From assembly GCF_003931565.1 (NCBI RefSeq), contig NZ_RRYI01000007.1, positions 62,001 through 126,000 on the forward strand: a DNA stretch of 64,000 nt, written 5' to 3'. The DNA comes from Caulobacter sp. 602-1 (GTDB lineage: Bacteria > Pseudomonadota > Alphaproteobacteria > Caulobacterales > Caulobacteraceae). The position numbers and the translations under genes are program-made. The notes beneath the pieces were generated by a model that had not been told where the DNA came from, made no database searches, and saw only the letters and a list, made by a program, of their open reading frames with translations. Positions 33,163 to 42,465 of this stretch are shown one piece after another. Numbering within the stretch: the first letter of the stretch is position 1; each line of letters begins with the position of its first letter.

Positions 33163-35507
33163 AACTCCTCCCACTCGCCCGGGCGCGAGTTCGGCTGGAC
33201 CTTCAGGGCGTTCGCGCCCTGGACGTAGCGCTGACGGAAGCTCTCGCGGGTCGGGGCTGCGGCCGGACGCGGGACCGGAGCCGCTGGACGACGCTCGGCG
33301 CGGGCCGGCAATTCGTGGACCACCGCCCCGACCTGGAAGCGGCGGATCAGGCGTTCCAGTTCGGCGGCCTCGCTGGACAGGGCGTGGCTCGCGGCCGTCG
33401 ACTGTTCGACCATGGCCGCGTTCTGCTGAGTGACCTGATCCATCTGGTTCACGGCCTGGTTCACCTCGGCCAGGCCCACGGCCTGCTCCTTCGAGGACGA
33501 GGCGATCTCGCCGACCAGCTCGTTGATCTCGGCCACTTGGGTGAGGATCTGCGCCAAGGTCTCGCCTGTCTCGCCGACCAGCTTGACGCCCTTGTCGACC
33601 TGGTCGGTCGAGGCCCGGATCAGGCCCTTGATCTCCTTGGCCGCGTCGGCCGAGCGTTGGGCCAGGGCCCGCACTTCCTGAGCGACCACCGCGAAACCCC
33701 GACCGGCGTCCCCAGCCCGTGCGGCTTCGACGCCAGCGTTGAGCGCCAGCAGATTGGTCTGGAAGGCGATCTCGTCGATGACCCCGATGATCTGGGTGAT
33801 CGACTGCGAAGACTTCTCGATGCCGCCCATCGCCTGGACGGCTTCCTTGACCACCGCGCCGCTGCGTTCGGCGGCGGCCTTGGCGCTGATCGTCACCTGG
33901 CGGGCGCGCTCGGCGCCTTCCGAGCTGCGTTTCACCGTGGCGGTGATCTGGTCGAGGGCGGCGGCGGTCTGCTCCAGGCCGGCGGCCTGGCGCTCCGTCC
34001 TCTGCGAGAGATCGTCGGCGGCGCTGCTGATCTCGGCGCAACCGCCGCGGATGCTGCGAGCGGCGGTCAGGATGCCGGCCATGGTCGCCTGCAGGCTCTC
34101 GACGGCGGCGTTGAAGTCGCGCGGCATCTTGGCCGCGTCGCCCTGGAAGTCGTCCTCGCGCATCCGCCAGATCAGGTCGCCGTCGACCAGGCGTTCCATG
34201 CCCTCGCCCAGCGCGTGAACGGCCTTGGCCTGGGCGGCGGCGAAGGCGGCGGCTTCCTGCTCATGGCGCTGGCGCTCGGACTCGGCCTCGGCGCGCTCGG
34301 CCTCCTGCTCGGCCCGCCGGCGCTGGCCGTCGGCCAGGTCGTGGCGGAAGCCGTCCAGGGCGCGGGCGATGGCGCCGATCTCGTCGCCGCCGTCGATACC
34401 AGGAACGGCCTCGTCGTAGCGGCCCGCCGAGAGCTTGTCGACCGAGCGGGTCAGGCCCGTCAGCGGCTTCTTGACCAGGGCGGCGCTGGCGAAGAACAGC
34501 GCCGCCAGCACGGCCGCGGTGATGACCAGGCCGCCGATGAACAGGATCTTGGCCAGGCGGTCGGCGGGGCCGGTGATGGCGGCCACCGGCACGTCCATCA
34601 CCAGGGCCCAGGTGGTGTTCAGGGCCGGGATCGGCACGGGACGGATGATGCGGGCCATGGGCGCGCCGTCGACAACAATCCCCTTGACCTCGACGGCCGC
34701 GCCGCCGGCCAGGACGCTCTGAACCTGGTCGGCGCCGATGTCGGCATAGGGCTGGGTGCGCTTGGCCGGATCGGGGTGGGCGATCCACTTGCCGCTCGGC
34801 GACAGCATCATCACGCGGCCGCCGCCCAGTGGCTTAAGCGCGCCCAGGGTCTTGGAGACGCTGTCCAGCGCCATGTCCAGACCAGCCACGCCGATGAACT
34901 GGCCGCGCGAGAACACCGGATAGACGACCGAGGTCATCAGCACCGACTTGCCGACGACGTCGTAGGCATAGGGCTCGACAACCGCCGACTTTCCCGTCCG
35001 CTTGGGGACGGCGTAGTACGGCTCCTGGTACTCGTTGCCCTGGTCCAGCGGCTGAAAGATCACCTTGTCGCCGTCGTGCACCCAGTACGGCGAGAAGTTG
35101 CCGGCCTTGTTCGAGCCCGAAGCCGTATTGCCGGCGAACTCCGCGTCCTTGCCGTCGAAGGCGTTCGGTTCGGCCATGTACCAGCTGCCCAGCACCATCG
35201 CTGAGGACTCGGCATTGGGTTTCAGCATCTGGACCACCGTGGCCCGGTCGGTCATGCCCGCCTCATGGGCCGCGCCGATCGAGACGGCCATCGACCGCGC
35301 CGTCGACTGGACCTTGCCAATGTCTGCCTGGACGCTCTGGATGGCGTCGTCGGCCACCGCGCCGGCATAGCGGTTGGTCAGGCCCGAGACGATCGCGCTG
35401 GTATGCGACGAGACGGCCACCGCCGCGGCGATGAGCAGGAAGCCGATCGCGAGACCCGCCACGAGGATCAATTTCCAGGCGATGGTCAATCGACGGAACG
35501 CTGACAT
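33159..35507 (-). CDS. Methyl-accepting chemotaxis protein with dCache sensor
   Basis: The 782-residue protein has a first membrane helix (about 12-32), a periplasmic dCache-type domain (about 40-310), a second helix (about 325-345), HAMP-like segments and a long methyl-accepting coiled coil with the tip QTNLLALNAGVEAARAGDAG. It ends GEWEEF, a CheR/CheB-tether-like aromatic pentapeptide. The sensed ligand is unknown. The gene is alone, with two GTTAACC motifs upstream. Confidence 0.93.
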   Translation of the reverse strand: MSAFRRLTIAWKLILVAGLAIGFLLIAAAVAVSSHTSAIVSGLTNRYAGAVADDAIQSVQADIGKVQSTARSMAVSIGAAHEAGMTDRATVVQMLKPNAESSAMVLGSWYMAEPNAFDGKDAEFAGNTASGSNKAGNFSPYWVHDGDKVIFQPLDQGNEYQEPYYAVPKRTGKSAVVEPYAYDVVGKSVLMTSVVYPVFSRGQFIGVAGLDMALDSVSKTLGALKPLGGGRVMMLSPSGKWIAHPDPAKRTQPYADIGADQVQSVLAGGAAVEVKGIVVDGAPMARIIRPVPIPALNTTWALVMDVPVAAITGPADRLAKILFIGGLVITAAVLAALFFASAALVKKPLTGLTRSVDKLSAGRYDEAVPGIDGGDEIGAIARALDGFRHDLADGQRRRAEQEAERAEAESERQRHEQEAAAFAAAQAKAVHALGEGMERLVDGDLIWRMREDDFQGDAAKMPRDFNAAVESLQATMAGILTAARSIRGGCAEISSAADDLSQRTERQAAGLEQTAAALDQITATVKRSSEGAERARQVTISAKAAAERSGAVVKEAVQAMGGIEKSSQSITQIIGVIDEIAFQTNLLALNAGVEAARAGDAGRGFAVVAQEVRALAQRSADAAKEIKGLIRASTDQVDKGVKLVGETGETLAQILTQVAEINELVGEIASSSKEQAVGLAEVNQAVNQMDQVTQQNAAMVEQSTAASHALSSEAAELERLIRRFQVGAVVHELPARAERRPAAPVPRPAAAPTRESFRQRYVQGANALKVQPNSRPGEWEEF

Positions 35508-35533
35508 GAAGGTCTCCGGCCACGAGCGGGGCT

Positions 35534-35579
35534 GTTAACCCTGTCTTCGCGGCCGAATCCTAAACCACCCGTTAACCAT
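35534..35579 (-). promoter_or_regulatory. Two GTTAACC motifs upstream of the chemoreceptor (possible CtrA half-sites)
   Basis: GTTAACC occurs at 35534-35540 and 35571-35577. The second contains TTAACCAT, a half-site form linked to CtrA. They are 27-64 bp upstream of the chemoreceptor ATG. The full CtrA box TTAA-N7-TTAA is absent, so cell-cycle control is only a possibility. Confidence 0.3.
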
Positions 35580-35628
35580 GCCGCAGACGCGCCGAACTGC
35601 GACAATCCGCGCGTCCGGAACCGTTACT

Positions 35629-37944
35629 CTAGCGGGAGAAACGGGCCTTCACAGGCGCGTAGTTGTCCCAGACCTGGCCGTCGCTGACCGAGCGCAGGAG
35701 CTTGACGTACTCGGCGTGGCTCCAGGCCAGGGGCGTGGCGCTGTCCGTTCCCTCGCCCCGCGTGTAGCCATGGGCGCTTGGCGCGCCAACGCCATCCCAC
35801 ACCTGCTCGGGGATCATCAGACCCTCGTTGGCGAATAGCTCCATGGCCTTGACATAGGTGTCGCGGATCCTCCTGACCGCCGCCGCGTCGGGCTTGCCCG
35901 CGACACCGGCCAGGGCCAGTTCGTAGTGACCGCGCTCACCAGTGAAGATCGGCCACACGCGGCCGCGCTGGCCCGGACGCATCTGGCCGTCGGCCCCGTA
36001 GTTGGCGCCGGTCTTGGTGTCCTCGCCATAGCCGTCGACGCCGTAGCGCCGCCAGCCGGGGAAGGTCCCATCGACGCCCGGGAACGTGAAGCTGTACCGG
36101 ACGCGATAGAGGTCCTCCATCGCCTCGTCGTCCAGCTTGGGCAGGCTGGCGACAATGGCCGGGTCGTCGGCGCGCCGCACGCCGTAACGGACCAGCTCCA
36201 GGAAGCCGGCGTCCAGCATCTTGTTCTCGGGCACGGCGGCCTGGCCGTTGCGCTCCTCGACCGGGCTCTTGTTGTCCGGATCCTGGTCGCTGTTGAGGCG
36301 CAGGTAATAGTGGCCGTCGCCGAACGCGCCCTTGGTCGTGACCATGCGGGCCTCGACCTTGGACGAATAGTCGTCGGCGGTCTTGCGGTAGGTCTCGGCC
36401 GACGCCGTGTCGCCGGCGGCCTCGGCGATGTCGCCGGCCACCACCAGACCCGCGATCACGGCGGCGGTCGTCGAAGGCGAGTAGCCGCCCTGCTCTTCCC
36501 AGCGCTCCTGCTGGGTGAACGGCGGGGTGATGGTCGCGTGGTTCCAGCCCAGGTCGACCTTGCCGCCCTTGACCAGGAAGTCGGCCGCCGGCTTCAGCAT
36601 CTCGCCATAGAAGGTCTTGAGGTCCTTGTCGGAGAGCCAGCCCAGCTTCCACAGCTTCCAGCCCAGCATGATCGGCATGGCCGTCTGGTCCAGCTGGACG
36701 CCGACCCATTCGGGCGTGCCGTCGACATGCGACTTCTGCAGGAACCAGCCGCCATCGCCCTTATTGCCGGGCGTCTTGGCTCCAACCTGCACCGTCGGCA
36801 GGTAGTGGAAGGCCGCCAGCGGCGTCTCCTTGTCGCCCAGAGCCGCCAGGGCCATGGCGCACTGATAGAAGTCGCGCGGCCAGACGGCCTTGTAGCCGGT
36901 GGAGGACTCGGTGGCGTCGACCGTATCGCCCCACGGGTTGGACAGCGAGGCGATCAGGGCGCCGGCGTGGGTGCGATCCTCCTGGACCTTCAGCATCAGG
37001 GCCGAGGCCTGGACCAGCTTGCCGCCGTCCTCCGAGGCCTCGCGCAGGCGCGGCAGCTCGGTCAGCGAGGCCAGGTAGTCTTCCCAGCCCACCCGCGCGC
37101 CCTCGCCGTTGAAGCGGGCCAGCACCTCGGCGTAGCCGGTCTTCAGCGTCGCGGCGGCGGTGGCGTCGGCGGTCTTGGCGTCCGGGCCGAAGCCGATGGC
37201 GAAGTCGAAGGTGGCTTCCTTGGTCACGGCCGGCAGCTGGCCGGTCAGGACGATGGCGCCCTTGGCCGAGGTAGTCGTGGCCTTAAGGCCGGCGAGCGCG
37301 TCATTGTCCTTCAGCGTGCTGGCCGAGGCCTTGGCGAAGGGCTTGGTCCCTTTCAGGCTCAGGAAGGCCCTGCCCTCGTAGGCGGTCAGCGCGGTCGCCG
37401 ACGCCACGCCCGTATCGCCGCCGCCGGTGTTGGCCATGTGCGGCTCCAGCACCAGGGTCGGGGTCACCGGCCCCTTCAGCGCCTTGACCGTGACCCGCAC
37501 GAACAGGCTGTTGCGGTCCGGATCGGTGAAGATCCGCTTCTCGATGACGAAGCGACCCTGCTTGTCCGTGGTGGTGATCTTGTAGGCCGGCGACAGCGGA
37601 CGGCCGGCGGCGTCGACGTGCAGATATTCGGTCTTGGAGGTCGTGTCCGCGCCCTCGACCGCCAGGCCCGTCGCGGTCTGGACGGCGATACGCATCTGCT
37701 TGATCTGGGCCTCGTGGATCAGGCCGTACATGGTTTCGGTCAGCACGCCGTCGGCGATCGAGAACCAGACCTTGGACACCGCCCCGGTCTTGCCGCCGGC
37801 CTTGTAGGCGCCGTCGACATAGGCCTCGTAGGACGCGCCGACACCCGTCTTGGCCGAATAGGCCCAGGTGCTCGGCGCGGCGGCATGCGCCGCGCTGGCG
37901 GCCAGGGCGGCCGAAGCCAGGGCAAGAAGTTTCAGGCTGTGCAT
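35629..37944 (-). CDS. Exported glucan 1,4-alpha-glucosidase (GH15 glucoamylase)
   Basis: The 771-residue protein has a Sec signal peptide (to about residue 22), an N-terminal GH15 beta-sandwich domain (about 25-280) and an (alpha/alpha)6 barrel. In the barrel KAVWPRDFYQ and EEQGGYSPSTTA (catalytic-base region) are typical. Glucoamylases release glucose from the non-reducing ends of maltodextrins. Exported and next to malY, it probably feeds the transporter from the periplasm. Confidence 0.9.
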   Translation of the reverse strand: MHSLKLLALASAALAASAAHAAAPSTWAYSAKTGVGASYEAYVDGAYKAGGKTGAVSKVWFSIADGVLTETMYGLIHEAQIKQMRIAVQTATGLAVEGADTTSKTEYLHVDAAGRPLSPAYKITTTDKQGRFVIEKRIFTDPDRNSLFVRVTVKALKGPVTPTLVLEPHMANTGGGDTGVASATALTAYEGRAFLSLKGTKPFAKASASTLKDNDALAGLKATTTSAKGAIVLTGQLPAVTKEATFDFAIGFGPDAKTADATAAATLKTGYAEVLARFNGEGARVGWEDYLASLTELPRLREASEDGGKLVQASALMLKVQEDRTHAGALIASLSNPWGDTVDATESSTGYKAVWPRDFYQCAMALAALGDKETPLAAFHYLPTVQVGAKTPGNKGDGGWFLQKSHVDGTPEWVGVQLDQTAMPIMLGWKLWKLGWLSDKDLKTFYGEMLKPAADFLVKGGKVDLGWNHATITPPFTQQERWEEQGGYSPSTTAAVIAGLVVAGDIAEAAGDTASAETYRKTADDYSSKVEARMVTTKGAFGDGHYYLRLNSDQDPDNKSPVEERNGQAAVPENKMLDAGFLELVRYGVRRADDPAIVASLPKLDDEAMEDLYRVRYSFTFPGVDGTFPGWRRYGVDGYGEDTKTGANYGADGQMRPGQRGRVWPIFTGERGHYELALAGVAGKPDAAAVRRIRDTYVKAMELFANEGLMIPEQVWDGVGAPSAHGYTRGEGTDSATPLAWSHAEYVKLLRSVSDGQVWDNYAPVKARFSR

Positions 37945-37978
37945 GGCGAGGACTCGTCAGGCTGGAAGGAAAAGGAAT

Positions 37979-39508
37979 TCAAGCCGGCTTGACGGCGCCA
38001 GGACGGGCTTGAGGGACTGTGTCACGGACCGCGAAGGTGGCGGCCGCGGCGATGGCGAGCGAAGCCGCCCCCAGCACCAGGGCGTAGATGGCCTGGCCGG
38101 CGAAGAAGCTCTTCAGCAGCAAGCCCAGCACCGTCGCCGCCAGCAGCTGCGGGATGACGATGAAGAAATTGAAGATGCCCATGTAGACGCCCATCTTCCG
38201 GGCGGGCAGAGCGCCGGCAAGGATCGAGTACGGGGCCGACAGGATCGAGCTCCAGGCGAAGCCGACGCCGATCATGCCGATCCACAGCATCCCCGGCTCG
38301 CGGATCAGCAGGAATGACAGCAGGCCCAGGGCGCCCAGGATCAGGCACGCCGCATGGCTGACCTTGCGGCTGGTCGCCTGGACCATCAGCGGGATGACCA
38401 GGGCCGCCAGGGCCGCGACGCCATTGTAGACGGCGAACAGCACGCCCACCCAGTCCGCGCCCTCGTTATAGGCCTTGGACGTCGCGTCCACCGCATGGAA
38501 GTGGACCGCGGCTACGGCGGGCGTCGTGTAGATCCACATGGCGAACAGGCCGAACCACGAGAAGAATTGCACCACCGCCAGCTGGCGCATGGTCTTGGGC
38601 ATGCGGAAGAAGTCGGACAGCACTTCGGAAAAGCCGTTGTCCGTGCGCCCGATCCGTTTGAACCGCGCGCCGACGACGCCCGCCACGCCGAACGCGAAGA
38701 CCAGGCCGGCCAGGACATAGAGCTCCTTCTCCAGGCGCGCGCTCCAGACGATCAGGGTCAAGGCGAGGCCCGCCAGCACGCCGCCGACGCCCAGGACGAC
38801 ATAGGCGTTCACCGACGGCTCGGGCTCCTCGTGAGGCCCGAAGCCCAGCGCCTCGTGCTCGGCGACCTCGAAGGCGGCGAGTTGGTCGGGGCTATATTCC
38901 CGGGTCGTGAACACCGTCCACATCACGGCCAGCAGCAGGCCCGCCCCGCCGGCGTAGAAGGCGATCCGCACCGCGTCGGGAATCTGGCCGGCCGGAGCGG
39001 TGTTCGACACGTTGAGCCAGTTGGTCAGCATCCACGGCAAGGCCGAGGCCAGCACCGCGCCCAGGCCGATGAAGAAGCTCTGCATGGCGTAGCCCGTGGC
39101 CCGCTGCTCGTCGGGCAGGTTGTCGCCGACAAAAGCCCGGAAAGGCTCCATGGTGATGTTGATCGAGGCGTCCATCAGCCACAGGGCGCCCGCCGCCACC
39201 CACAGCGCGGGCGCGTTGGGCATGACGAACAGCGCCAGGGTGGTGAGGATCGCGCCCCAGAAGAAGTACGGCCTGCGGCGGCCCAGACGCCCCCAGGTCT
39301 TGTCGGAGAGGTAGCCGATGATCGGCTGGACCAGCAGACCGGTGGCCGGCGCGGCGATCCACAGGATCGCCAGGTGGTTCACATCGACGCCCAGGGTCTG
39401 GAAGATGCGGCTGGTGTTGGCGTTCTGCAGGCCGAAACCGATCTGGATTCCGAAGAATCCAAAGCACATGTTCCAGATCTGCAGGATACTGAGCCGCTGC
39501 CTGGCCAT
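37979..39508 (-). CDS. malY: Maltodextrin-locus MFS/GPH-type sugar transporter
   Basis: The 509-residue protein has about 12 membrane helices. It shows the sugar-cation symporter features of the SLC45/sucrose-transporter branch (GYLSDKTWGRLGRRRPYF loop, a MEPFRAFVGDNLP loop). In C. crescentus the inner-membrane maltose transporter MalY lies beside malA and malI, and gene order here agrees. It probably imports maltose or maltodextrin. The start at 39508 is the last before the membrane core, and the long upstream frame is not used. Confidence 0.86.
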   Translation of the reverse strand: MARQRLSILQIWNMCFGFFGIQIGFGLQNANTSRIFQTLGVDVNHLAILWIAAPATGLLVQPIIGYLSDKTWGRLGRRRPYFFWGAILTTLALFVMPNAPALWVAAGALWLMDASINITMEPFRAFVGDNLPDEQRATGYAMQSFFIGLGAVLASALPWMLTNWLNVSNTAPAGQIPDAVRIAFYAGGAGLLLAVMWTVFTTREYSPDQLAAFEVAEHEALGFGPHEEPEPSVNAYVVLGVGGVLAGLALTLIVWSARLEKELYVLAGLVFAFGVAGVVGARFKRIGRTDNGFSEVLSDFFRMPKTMRQLAVVQFFSWFGLFAMWIYTTPAVAAVHFHAVDATSKAYNEGADWVGVLFAVYNGVAALAALVIPLMVQATSRKVSHAACLILGALGLLSFLLIREPGMLWIGMIGVGFAWSSILSAPYSILAGALPARKMGVYMGIFNFFIVIPQLLAATVLGLLLKSFFAGQAIYALVLGAASLAIAAAATFAVRDTVPQARPGAVKPA

Positions 39509-39836
39509 CGGTCCTCCGCCCCGCTCCGACCGCCGGTTGCTTCCGACTGGTTCGCAAGTTTTTTCATAATTCGTCGTGGCGGCCATTTGCGCACGCGTCA
39601 TCGCGAGGCGCAACGATAAATCCATATTCCATTGAGCTTCGTGGCGCCACGAGCGCCACTTTCACCCATAATCCCCTTCAGAACACAGTCGGGTCCGCGC
39701 CAAGATTTGCAGGAGTTTTCACGTCAATTTTTACCGCGCCCGGCTTGCAAACCCCATGGAACGGCGCCTTATGAGCCTCTGAAAAAGTTTGCAAAAATCT
39801 TTGCAGCAACAACGATCAAACAGGGATGGACCTAGG
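39509..39836. promoter_or_regulatory. malY-malI divergent control region with TTTGCA repeats
   Basis: The region of 328 bp has no ORF. It carries TTTGCA motifs at 39706, 39788-39793 and 39800-39805 and a TTGCAA at 39745. A GTGGCGCCAC palindrome lies at 39641-39650. TTTGCAGCAAC at 39800-39810 recurs exactly upstream of malA. These are good candidates for MalI operators controlling both divergent promoters. Confidence 0.55.
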
Positions 39837-40847
39837 GTGAGCAAGGGGGCGACGCGACTGGAAGACCTGGCCAAGCTGGCGGGGGTTTCGATCTCGACCG
39901 CGTCGCGGGCCCTCAACGACAGCCCGGCCGTCAACAAGCGCACAAAGCAGCTCATCTGGAAGCTGGCGCGAGAGATGGACTACCCCTTCCGCCGCTACAT
40001 GCCGGCCGGCCCGATCGGGGCCGAGGCGACGATCGCCATCGTCACGCCCCGTCCGCAGGGCCGCGCCAGCAGCATGTCGGATCCATTCTTTCTGGAATTG
40101 CTGGCTGGCGTCGGCGAAGCCGCGCGCGAGCGCGGATGCGACGTGATCCTCAGCCACATCGCCCCGACCAATTTCGAGGACCTGTCCTCGGCCATGACCA
40201 CCAGCCGGGCCGAAGGCGTGATCTTCCTGGGCCAAAGCTCACTGCACGCGGCCTTCAACCGCCTGGCCGAGACCGAGAACCGCTTTGTGGTCTGGGGCGC
40301 CCAGCTGCCGGACCAGAACTATTGCTCGGTCGGTTCGGATAATGTGATGGGCGGCCGCCGCGCCACGCTCCACCTGCAGCGCCTGGGGCGCAAGCGCATC
40401 GTCTTCCTCGGCGACACCGAGGCGCCGGAGGCCATGCAGCGCCATCGCGGCTATCTGGACGCCCTGGAACACGCCAAGCTGGGCGTCGACCCGGACCTGA
40501 TCGTCCCGGCCCACTTCGAGGTCGAATCGGCCGAGGCCGCGGTCGACAGCCTGATCCATCACGACATCAAGTTTGACGGTGTCGTCGCCGCGTCCGACCT
40601 GATCGCGCTCGGCGCCATGCGGGCCCTGAAGCACGCCGGCCTGTCCGTGCCCGGCGACGTCTCGGTGATGGGCTTCGACAACGTCCCCTTCAGCCGCTAC
40701 GCCAGCCCGGCTCTGAGCACCATCGCCCAGGACACCAACAAGGCCGGCCGGCTGATGGTGTCAAAGCTGCTCGACAGCGGCGAACGGGCCAGTCGGTCGG
40801 AACGCGTGCCGACCGACCTGATCATTCGGGAAAGCTGCGGCGGCTAG
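39837..40847 (+). CDS. malI: LacI-family maltose regulator
   Basis: I use the GTG at 39837, behind AGGGATGGACC; it gives 336 residues. The HTH is at about residues 5-30 (RLEDLAKLAGVSISTASRALND), followed by a hinge and a periplasmic-binding-protein-like effector domain with VMGFDNVPFSRYASPALSTI near the end. LacI regulators release operators on sugar binding. Candidate operators are TTTGCA-type repeats upstream of malI and malA. Its stop overlaps the convergent alpha-glucosidase gene by 4 bp. Confidence 0.9.
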   Translation: MSKGATRLEDLAKLAGVSISTASRALNDSPAVNKRTKQLIWKLAREMDYPFRRYMPAGPIGAEATIAIVTPRPQGRASSMSDPFFLELLAGVGEAARERGCDVILSHIAPTNFEDLSSAMTTSRAEGVIFLGQSSLHAAFNRLAETENRFVVWGAQLPDQNYCSVGSDNVMGGRRATLHLQRLGRKRIVFLGDTEAPEAMQRHRGYLDALEHAKLGVDPDLIVPAHFEVESAEAAVDSLIHHDIKFDGVVAASDLIALGAMRALKHAGLSVPGDVSVMGFDNVPFSRYASPALSTIAQDTNKAGRLMVSKLLDSGERASRSERVPTDLIIRESCGG

Positions 40848-42424
40848 ACCCGTCGCGCAATCAGCCCAGCGCACGGCGGCATTTCGCCCTCGCCGCCCAG
40901 ATTGACCCCGTCAACGATCGCCCACCCCTCCGGCAGCGACCAGGTCACTGGCTCAAAGCCCAGGTTGAAGGCCAGCAGCACCGCGTCCGCGCCCTCCCCG
41001 CGCTGGAAGATCAGCAGCGAACTGTTGGTGTCGACGAAGCTGATCGCTCCGGTGCGCAGGGCGGGATAGGCCTTGCGCAGGCCGACCAGGCGACGCGCCA
41101 CATGCAGGGTCGAGGTCGGGTCGTCCTCCTGGGCGTCCACCGCGAGCGGCAGATGCTCGGGGTCGACCGGGAGCCACGGCTCGATGGCCGAGAAGCCCGC
41201 GTTCGGCGCGCCGGCCGTCCAGGGCATGGGCGTGCGGGCCCCGTCGCGGCCGAGGGTCTGGGGCCAGTTGGCGATGGCTTCCGGATCCTGCAGGCGTTCG
41301 AATGGCACATTGGCCTGGGGCAGGCCCAGTTCCTCGCCCTGGTAGACGAAGACATTGCCACGCAGGCCCATCAGCAGCAGCAGGCACATCTCGGCGAAGG
41401 CCTTGCGATCGCGCCCCTCGGCCCAGCGCGACACCGCGCGCGGCGCGTCGTGGTTCGAGAAGGTCCAGGACGGCCACCCCTCCCCGTCCTCGCCCGGCCA
41501 CATGGCCGCGCCCTTGAGGATCATGTCGACGGTCAGCTTGTCGGCGTAGAGATAGAGAAAGCCATAGGCGCTGTTCAGCCGGTCGTTTCCGGCCGTGAAC
41601 AGCTTCATCTCGCGGTCGGCATGATCGCCGCCCACCTCGGCCACCGAGAACCGGCCGCCCGCGGCGTCGGTCAGAGTTCGGATGCGCGACAGGAAGTTCG
41701 GGATGTCGGCGTGGCTCTGGTTGTGGATCTTGTCCTGAAAGTCGAACGGCCGCGTACGCTTGCCGCCCGGCGGCAGCGGTGGGTTATCCGTGAAGGCCGG
41801 ATCGTGCATCGAGAAGTTGATCGCGTCGAAGCGGAAGCCATCCACGCCCTTGTCGATCCAGAACTGGGTGACGGCCAGCAGGGCCTCCTGCACCGCCGGA
41901 TTGTGCAGATTCAGCTGGGGCTGGCTGCTGAGGAAATTGTGCATGTAGTACTGGCCGCGGCGCGCGTCCCAGGTCCAGGCCGGACCGCCGAACACCGACT
42001 GCCAGTTGCTGGGCGGGCTGCCGTCGGGCTTGGCGTCGGCCCAGACGAACCAGTCGGCCTCGGCGTTAGCGCGGTCCTGGCGGCTCTCGGCGAACCAGGG
42101 GTGCTCGTCGGAGGTGTGCGAGAAGACCAGGTCGATGATGATCTTCAGGTCCAGGGCGTGGGCCTTGGCGATCAGGGCGTCGAAGTCGGCCAGGGTCCCG
42201 AAGATCGGATCGACGTCGCGATAGTCCGAGACGTCGTAGCCGAAGTCCTTCATCGGCGAGGTGAAGAACGGCGATAGCCACACCCCGTCGACGCCCAGAG
42301 AGGCGATGTGCTCGAGGTGTTCGGTGATCCCGGGCAGGTCGCCGACGCCGTCGCCGTTCGAGTCGGCGAAGCTGCGCGGATAGACCTGATAGATGACCGC
42401 CCCACGCCACCACTCGGTATTCAT
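40844..42424 (-). CDS. Cytoplasmic alpha-glucosidase (GH13)
   Basis: The 526-residue protein starts at 42424 (MNTEWWRG) and has the GH13 motifs VFSHTSDEHPWF (His), GVDGFRFDAINF (nucleophile Asp), VAEVGGDHADRE (acid Glu) and FSNHDAPRAVSRW (transition-state Asp). No signal peptide, so it acts on imported dextrins in the cytosol. It is 41 bp downstream of the amylase and overlaps convergent malI by 4 bp. Confidence 0.92.
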   Translation of the reverse strand: MNTEWWRGAVIYQVYPRSFADSNGDGVGDLPGITEHLEHIASLGVDGVWLSPFFTSPMKDFGYDVSDYRDVDPIFGTLADFDALIAKAHALDLKIIIDLVFSHTSDEHPWFAESRQDRANAEADWFVWADAKPDGSPPSNWQSVFGGPAWTWDARRGQYYMHNFLSSQPQLNLHNPAVQEALLAVTQFWIDKGVDGFRFDAINFSMHDPAFTDNPPLPPGGKRTRPFDFQDKIHNQSHADIPNFLSRIRTLTDAAGGRFSVAEVGGDHADREMKLFTAGNDRLNSAYGFLYLYADKLTVDMILKGAAMWPGEDGEGWPSWTFSNHDAPRAVSRWAEGRDRKAFAEMCLLLLMGLRGNVFVYQGEELGLPQANVPFERLQDPEAIANWPQTLGRDGARTPMPWTAGAPNAGFSAIEPWLPVDPEHLPLAVDAQEDDPTSTLHVARRLVGLRKAYPALRTGAISFVDTNSSLLIFQRGEGADAVLLAFNLGFEPVTWSLPEGWAIVDGVNLGGEGEMPPCAGLIARRV

Positions 42425-42465
42425 CGATGTTTCCGCGCCGGGGCGAACCAGAACCTGCACTGTCA

